Part shown: positions 59,485-64,000 of the stretch, piece after piece
How positions within the stretch are numbered: position 1 is the first letter of the stretch
How the letters are laid out: each line of letters starts with the position of its first letter
Assembly (NCBI GenBank): GCA_963842295.1
Contig: CAWJFY010000009.1
Location: forward strand, 592,220-656,219
Length of the DNA stretch: 64,000 bases
From: JAJNBA01 sp963842295
GTDB taxonomy: Bacteria; Actinomycetota; UBA4738; HRBIN12
Reading direction: 5' to 3'
Notes under the pieces: model-generated
Told to the model about the DNA's origin: nothing
The model's database searches: none
Seen by the model: the letters and a program-made list of their open reading frames with translations, nothing else
Translations under genes and position numbers: made by a program

Positions 59485-60885
59485 TCAGTCGGGATGGCGG
59501 GGAAAGCGCACCTCGAACCCGATACCGCCCAGCCCACTCTCGATGATCACGACGGTTCCGCCATGGAACGCGGCAACCTCTCGAACGATGGCCAGCCCGA
59601 GTCCGCTGCCGCCGGAATCTCGATCCCTCGCCTCGTCGAGACGGACGAAACGGTCGAAGATGTGCTCTCGCTCCGCCTCGTCGATCCCTGCCCCGTCGTC
59701 GTCGACGCCGAGCACCACCTCTCCGTTCCGATCGGCCAGAGAGAGGGCGATCGTCGTGCGCGCGTGCCGAGCGGCGTTGTCGGTGAGGTTTCGGATCAGG
59801 CGCCCGAGCTTCTCGCGGTCGCCCCGCACCCTCCCCGCCGATACGGCTCCGACGTCGATCTTCAGCGAGGTCGCCCCTCGGAGTCGAGCGGCCTCCTCGA
59901 ACATGAGGTCGTCGAGGTCGACCGGCTGGGCCGGAAGCTCCAGCGTGCCCTCGTCGATCCGCGTGAGCAGCAGGAGATCCTCGACGAGCCGCTGGAGCCG
60001 CGCGTCTTCATCCAGCACGATCTCCGCCAGATCCTCGGTGCTGGTCTGCTCGGGGTGCGACAAAGCGACTTCCGCATGCTGACGGATGGTCGTGACGGGT
60101 GAGCGGAGCTCATGCGAGGCGTCGGAGACGAACCGGCGCTCTCGCAGTCGGCCCGATTCGAGCCGAGCGAGCATGCGGTTCATCGTGGCCGCCAGTCGGA
60201 AGATCTCGTCGTTCCCTCCCGGCGTCGGGAGCCGGCGGTGGAGCTCTCGGCTCGAGATCGCGTCCACCTCCGCGCGGATCGCGTCCACGGGCGAGAGCGC
60301 GCGCGCGACGACGCGCCATGTCACGAAACCCACCACGAGGAGGAGCAGCGGGATGGCGATCATGAGCACGCGGGTCAGATAGCTACTCGCCTCGGCCACG
60401 ATCTCGAAGCTCCGCCCCACGATCACCGTCAACCGGCCGTCGGGACCGGACGAGGAGGCCGCGACGACGAGGAAGGGCTCGTCGAGGGGCTCTCGGTCCG
60501 GCGGAGAACGCGGTCCGATGATCCGCGTCTCCTCGGGGTCGAGCCTCACCACCACCTGGCGGCCGGCGACGTTCGGGCTCGCCTGGACGACCGTTCCGCT
60601 CGCGTCGAGGATCTGGACGAACTCTTCATCCCCCTCGGGGTCTCCGAACGGCGCGAGGTCCGCGTGCGGACTCGAGCTGAGCTGCTCCGCCAGCGATCCG
60701 GCGCGGAGGTCGGTGCTTGCCTCCACCTGCTCCCGGAGCGACCGCTTCTGTAGTGCCACCATCGTGACCGCGGCCAGGACGAGAGCCACGCCCACGACCA
60801 CCACGGCGGCGGCGGTCGTTCGCACGCGGATCGAACCCGCGCGTTCTCGGATCGGGCGGCCCTGCGGGGAGGACCCATCACCCAC
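59485..60885 (-). CDS. Two-component sensor histidine kinase
   Basis: The 466-residue membrane kinase has TM1 at about 24-45, an extracytoplasmic sensor loop to about 171, TM2 at 172-192, a HAMP linker, HisKA with the phosphorylated His 258 in FVSDASHELRSP, and an HATPase with NLTDNAARHA, DDDGAGI and SGLGLAIV. The sensor loop is acidic and of no known class. GTG 60885 overlaps the response-regulator gene by 8 nt, which fixes the start. The gene order RR-HK and the domain set match MprAB/BaeSR-like systems of actinobacteria that sense the envelope. Confidence 0.9.
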   Translation of the reverse strand: MGDGSSPQGRPIRERAGSIRVRTTAAAVVVVGVALVLAAVTMVALQKRSLREQVEASTDLRAGSLAEQLSSSPHADLAPFGDPEGDEEFVQILDASGTVVQASPNVAGRQVVVRLDPEETRIIGPRSPPDREPLDEPFLVVAASSSGPDGRLTVIVGRSFEIVAEASSYLTRVLMIAIPLLLLVVGFVTWRVVARALSPVDAIRAEVDAISSRELHRRLPTPGGNDEIFRLAATMNRMLARLESGRLRERRFVSDASHELRSPVTTIRQHAEVALSHPEQTSTEDLAEIVLDEDARLQRLVEDLLLLTRIDEGTLELPAQPVDLDDLMFEEAARLRGATSLKIDVGAVSAGRVRGDREKLGRLIRNLTDNAARHARTTIALSLADRNGEVVLGVDDDGAGIDEAEREHIFDRFVRLDEARDRDSGGSGLGLAIVREVAAFHGGTVVIIESGLGGIGFEVRFPRHPD

Positions 60886-61555
60886 CGTCGGCCGCCAATC
60901 GATAGCCGGCGCCGCGCACCGTCTCGAGCGCGGTACGACCGAACGGACGGTCGAGCTTGTTCCGCAGATGCCCGACATACACCTCGACGATGTTGGGATC
61001 TCCTTCGAAGTCGTAGTCCCAGACGTGCTCGAGGATGTCGGTCTTGGACACGACCTCCCCTTTCCGGCGCAGGAGGAACTCGAGGAGCGCCATCTCCCGG
61101 GCCGTCAGCTCGATCGTGGTCTCGCCCCTCGATGCCTGCCGTGCTCCCGGGTCGAATCGAAGATCTCCCGACTCGAGGACGGCGGGTCGCTCCCCGGCGC
61201 CTCGACGGATCAGCGCCCGCAGCCTCGCCACGAGGACGACGAAGGAGAAGGGCTTCGTCACGTAGTCGTCCGCGCCCGTATCGAGGGCCTCGGCCTCGTC
61301 GAATTCCCCGTCTTTCGCCGTCAGCATCAGGATCGGCGTCCACACCCCTTCTTCTCGGAGTGTTCCGCAGACCAAGTACCCGTTGAGCCCGGGCAGCATG
61401 ATGTCGAGCACGATCGCGTCGTAGGGGTTCTCTCGAGCCATCCAGAGCCCGTCGGTCCCGTTCAATGCAACGTCGGCCGCGAACCCTTCGGCCTCCAATC
61501 CTTTCTTGAGCCCCGCGGCGAGCCGCTTCTCGTCTTCGACCACCAGCACGCGCAT
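60878..61555 (-). CDS. OmpR-family response regulator
   Basis: The 225-residue protein has a receiver domain with acidic residues VVEDE, phospho-acceptor Asp 51 (IVLDIMLPG) and Lys 101 (VTKPF), and a winged-helix output domain (ELTAREMALLEFLLRRKGEVVSKTDILEHVW, NIVEVYVGHLRNKLD). ATG 61555 follows GGAGACAC. OmpR/PhoB-type factors bind direct repeats spaced 10-11 bp; repeats of that kind are found upstream at 61600-61616 and 61659-61675 and before the transposase-derived gene. Confidence 0.93.
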   Translation of the reverse strand: MRVLVVEDEKRLAAGLKKGLEAEGFAADVALNGTDGLWMARENPYDAIVLDIMLPGLNGYLVCGTLREEGVWTPILMLTAKDGEFDEAEALDTGADDYVTKPFSFVVLVARLRALIRRGAGERPAVLESGDLRFDPGARQASRGETTIELTAREMALLEFLLRRKGEVVSKTDILEHVWDYDFEGDPNIVEVYVGHLRNKLDRPFGRTALETVRGAGYRLAADGG

Positions 61556-61599
61556 GTGTCTCCTCTCGCGTTCCCTCCGCGTACATCCTTTCGGCTCAA

Positions 61600-61616
61600 C
61601 CTGAACCTTTCCTGAA
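61600..61616 (-). promoter_or_regulatory. Response-regulator box 1 (CCTGAA-N5-CCTGAA)
   Basis: CCTGAA at 61600-61605 and 61611-61616, 11 bp apart, oriented towards the response-regulator gene. On the minus strand AAGGAT about 10 bp further could serve as -10, with a 20-nt leader. Confidence 0.5.
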
Positions 61617-61658
61617 GAAACCCCATCATCTGCGGTAGGTCAATACCCCCTCCCGGGT

Positions 61659-61675
61659 TTCAGTCTCCTTTCAGG
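61659..61675 (+). promoter_or_regulatory. Response-regulator box 2 (TTCAG-N6-TTCAG)
   Basis: TTCAG at 61659-61663 and 61670-61674, again 11 bp apart, in the opposite orientation to box 1 and so facing the divergent membrane-protein gene at 61737. Confidence 0.45.
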
Positions 61676-61736
61676 AAGGGGGTTCGAAACTCCATCGGAG
61701 AGATACCGACGAGGCGGGGGCGGTGACGCGAGATCG

Positions 61737-62060
61737 ATGGAAGGCACGATGAGTAGGAACGCGGACTCCGTGATCGTGCGCGCGGACATGAGCGCGTTCG
61801 AGTTCCACGAGGCGGCGTGGGAGGCATCTCTCAGGGAAGCGCCGCCGCCGGACCCCTCCGTCCTCTCGGACCGCGCGCTGTACATCATGATGAGGTACGA
61901 GGATCGGGATCTACCGTCCGCCGCGCACCAAGTGCTGGAGGCGGAGTGCCGACGTCGTGGCATCATGCTCGATGTCTTCGAGCGACTCATCGGGATGGTG
62001 CTCATGGCCATCGTCGCGATCAGCGGGCTCGCGATCGGCTGGATGCTCTTCGCGAGGTGA
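61737..62060 (+). CDS. Small membrane protein divergent from the two-component system
   Basis: The 107-residue protein has a soluble helical part (FEFHEAAWEASLREAPPPDPSVL, YEDRDLPSAAHQVLEAECRRRG) and one C-terminal helix (LIGMVLMAIVAISGLAIGWMLFA) with the N-terminus inside the cell. No family is recognised. ATG 61749 has the better ribosome binding site (GGAAGG) than ATG 61737. Its position beside a response-regulator box suggests it is a target or accessory of the kinase. Confidence 0.65.
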   Translation: MEGTMSRNADSVIVRADMSAFEFHEAAWEASLREAPPPDPSVLSDRALYIMMRYEDRDLPSAAHQVLEAECRRRGIMLDVFERLIGMVLMAIVAISGLAIGWMLFAR

Positions 62061-62111
62061 TTCAGTCCCGCGGCGGGAGCTGGGGCTCCGGCGCCGTGCC
62101 CGTGTCACCCG

Positions 62112-63024
62112 CTAGGGGACGTTGACGAACCGGATCTGGTAGAGCTGTCCGTCGTTGACCTGGCTCGGATCCGGGTTGAAGTCCCCGTCAACCCCCTTGT
62201 CCGTGAGATACAACCGGCGGGGCGAGCCGTCTGTCCCCGGCGCGAAGGTGAGACCGGAGAGGTTGCAGGCCGGGGGGCACACGCTGCTCGGCATGAAGAT
62301 CTTCCTCACGATGACGCCCTTGAACGTGGTCTCGACGATCTCGTTCACGTTGCTGTTCACGATGAACAGGTGGTTCGTCGCAGGGTTGTGCGCCACGCTC
62401 TCGGCCTCGGTGAAGCCGAACCTCGCCGTTCCGAACCGCGCGATCGTGTCGTCCGCGGTGCCGAAGATGCGGTCCCTGCCCCGGCGAAGCTTGTAGACCT
62501 TCTGGTCGGTGGCGTCCACCCAGATCAGCACGGTGCCCCTTGGGGACGAACGTGAGTCCCTCGGGATCCAGCGAACCCCAGCGCCGGGTGTTGATCAGCT
62601 TCTTGACCTTGTCGTCGGCGGTACCGATCGCACCGTCCCGGCCTCGTCCGTACCGGAGGATGAAGTCCTGGTCGTCGTCGACGACGAAGAGGAAGCGCTT
62701 CGCCCCCCACCACGCGATACCCTCGGGCTCGGTCGTCCCTTTCAGCCTTCTGGCCGCGATGAGGCCGCCTCCCCTGCCGACGATGAACAGGTTCTTGTTC
62801 CTCCAGAGCGAGGGGGTCTCGTCCACCTCCGCGTCAGAGATGTAGAACGTGTGATTCCGGCCGTTGTACGCGATGCCCGTCGGGTCCGGGATCGGCGTGT
62901 TCGGATAGGTGGTGCTGTCCTGCGCGACGACGCGTCCCTCCCAGCGCGCGAGTGCGGGGAGTGCAGGCAAGAGGAGGGCGCACGTGACCGCGCCCAGCAC
63001 GAAAGTACGAGTCGTCCGTCTCAT
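62112..63024 (-). CDS. Secreted beta-propeller protein (one frameshift)
   Basis: The gene encodes a signal peptide (TFVLGAVTCALLLPALPALA) and a repeat protein with blades such as PDPTGIAYNGRNHTFYISD, EPEGIAWWGAKRFLFVVDD, DPEGLTFVPKGTVLIWVDA and SVAHNPATNHLFIVN, an NHL/SdiA-regulated-like propeller. The frame changes at the CCCC run 62536-62539 (plus strand); removing one base joins VPKG to TVLIWVD and gives 303 residues. Two near-identical GRGRDGAIGTADD / RGRDRIFGTADD loops may bind calcium. ATG 63024 lies 6 nt behind TACTAT, so the transcript is probably leaderless. Confidence 0.72.
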
Positions 63025-63342
63025 CTCGACATAGTACCGATGCCTGGGTACGCCTGACCCCACGCGTTCGCCGTAGATGCTCTCACGTCGGCCATCTACG
63101 GCCGGTCGGCGGCCGTCGACCGCGGGGGAGCGAGGCTGCACGGCATCGCCAGGTCGGGATGCCTGCGCGACAGGCGATCCGGAGCGGAGCCGTCAGTCCC
63201 CGTCCGCGCCGTTCCGGTCGGCTGCGCCTTCCTCGCCTCAGGCGCCTTCATCCTTGGACACGTCGTATCTCGACGCCGTTGGCGGCACCGTCGTCCCGTT
63301 CCCCGGCCTCAGCGAGGAACGGATGAGAGCGTCGTCGCGACC
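63025..63342. other. 318-bp intergenic region
   Basis: No credible ORF. It contains the propeller promoter and an inverted repeat CCGTAGATG (63071-63079) / CATCTACGG (63093-63101) that may bind a regulator upstream of the -35 region. The part from 63110 to 63340 shows nothing recognisable. Confidence 0.5.
63031..63036 (-). promoter_or_regulatory. -10 box TACTAT, leaderless
   Basis: TACTAT on the minus strand ends 6 nt before ATG 63024. Confidence 0.5.
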
Positions 63343-63969
63343 TCAGGAGGGAGCCGGGGGCCTCCGCGACATCCGGATGCCGAGCGAGAGACGTTCCCCG
63401 CGGCGGGGACCTTCGACGAGATGGAAAGGACGGCCGTCGCGAACGCCCGCGAGACCAGGTCCACGCATCAGGACGAGGTCGCCGGGACCCGTGATCCAGC
63501 GGTCGAGGATGTCCTCCGGATCCCGCGAACCGCAGATCGCGAACGGCGCCCGGCCGTACACGGTCGCCACGATGACGATCCGGCGGTACCACTTCCCGTC
63601 CATGTGCGGCGTGATGCCGATCGAGCCTGGAACATAGTGCGCGACGCCGACCTCGTTGGGAGCCCAGGTGGCCAGGCCACGGAGACCGCCTCCCTGGGAT
63701 CGGACCAGGACTCGGAGCTCGCGACAGAGCGCCGTCAGCAGCGGGAGCTCAGACGCCGGGACCGCGACGTCGTAGCCGTCGATCTGCTGGCGGACCGGTC
63801 CGAACGACTCGCCGAACGGCCGGAACGGCCCCTTGTCGATCTCGGCGCGCAGTTGCCCGAGGAGGTCGGTGGAGAGAGCGGAGGGAACCCTGCCGTGTCC
63901 GATCCTCGCGCACGCGCCGAGCGCGTTGCGCAGATCGAGTCCCGGAGCGAGGACACCGGTTCCACCCAT
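63343..63969 (-). CDS. 2-oxoglutarate/Fe(II)-dioxygenase-fold protein
   Basis: The 208-residue protein fits the double-stranded beta-helix of 2OG-Fe(II) oxygenases: an N-terminal helix region, GITPHMDGKWYRRIVIVATVYG with His 122 and Asp 124 as iron ligands, GPGDLVLMRGPGL, and the third ligand His 183 with a 2OG-binding-type Arg 193 (PFHLVEGPRRGERLSLG). The GITPHMD...RRIV pattern suggests a small-molecule or protein hydroxylase; substrate unknown. ATG 63969 has no clear ribosome binding site. The gene is transcribed towards the beta-propeller gene with a 318-bp gap. Confidence 0.78.
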   Translation of the reverse strand: MGGTGVLAPGLDLRNALGACARIGHGRVPSALSTDLLGQLRAEIDKGPFRPFGESFGPVRQQIDGYDVAVPASELPLLTALCRELRVLVRSQGGGLRGLATWAPNEVGVAHYVPGSIGITPHMDGKWYRRIVIVATVYGRAPFAICGSRDPEDILDRWITGPGDLVLMRGPGLAGVRDGRPFHLVEGPRRGERLSLGIRMSRRPPAPS

Positions 63970-64000
63970 GCGCCTTCGATGATGCCGCGAAGGGCAGGTC

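Noticed and set aside
1..64000. tRNA, rRNA, CRISPR array or prophage
   Set aside because: All longer intergenic regions were read by eye and none shows a cloverleaf, rRNA-like sequence, spaced direct repeats or phage genes; small structured RNAs cannot be excluded without covariance models.

Overview
The window is high-GC DNA with many GTG/TTG starts, strong GGAGG-type ribosome binding sites and dense gene packing. A SigB/SigF partner-switching module, CsbD, a GPGG small membrane protein, class III adenylate cyclase-ATPases, an MptB-like mannosyltransferase and a heterotetrameric sarcosine oxidase all point to an Actinomycetota chromosome, probably an uncultivated soil-type lineage. I see no rRNA or tRNA gene, no CRISPR array and no prophage. 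Six genes carry small indels (nine events, mostly one extra base), which suggests uncorrected long-read errors more than true gene decay.

Layout. 1-7 kb: an amine or amino-acid module with a class III aminotransferase, two glutamine-synthetase-like ligases, a FluG-type amidohydrolase and an APC permease. 7-21.9 kb: a NicO metal exporter, a TldD/TldE protease pair, cell-envelope glycosyltransferase and membrane proteins, a FEN-like 5'-3' exonuclease next to DNA polymerase IV, then adenosine deaminase, a YbaK editing protein and a SixA-like phosphatase. 21.9-28 kb: one overlapping minus-strand operon, FAD oxidoreductase-soxD-soxA-soxG-soxB, for oxidation of N-methyl amino acids. 28-31.7 kb: a 1063-residue zinc-ribbon/cyclase/ATPase/TPR regulator and an Lrp-like ligand-binding protein.

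32-45 kb is a general-stress island. It holds SigB-type sigma factor, its anti-sigma and STAS antagonist, two free-standing HATPase kinases, a SpoIIE phosphatase, and many small stress proteins (CsbD, DksA/TraR-like, zinc finger, CBS pair, small membrane proteins, CDGSH protein, haem-oxygenase-like enzyme). Ten candidate promoters of the form GNTT/GNNT-N16/17-GGG(T/A)A lie in front of these genes, so the island looks like a self-contained SigB regulon.

45-57 kb: a VWA protein, a secreted endonuclease/phosphatase-fold protein, a membrane-anchored sulfite-oxidase-like molybdoenzyme, and two heavy-metal-type RND pumps separated by a mini adaptor lipoprotein. 57-64 kb: two paralogous lipoproteins, a transposase-derived DNA-binding protein without its nuclease domain, an OmpR-type two-component system, a small membrane protein, a secreted beta-propeller and a 2-oxoglutarate-dioxygenase-fold protein. 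A direct repeat CTGAA-N6-CTGAA occurs at the response-regulator promoter, facing the divergent membrane gene, and directly in front of the transposase-derived gene, suggesting that the two-component system controls all three.
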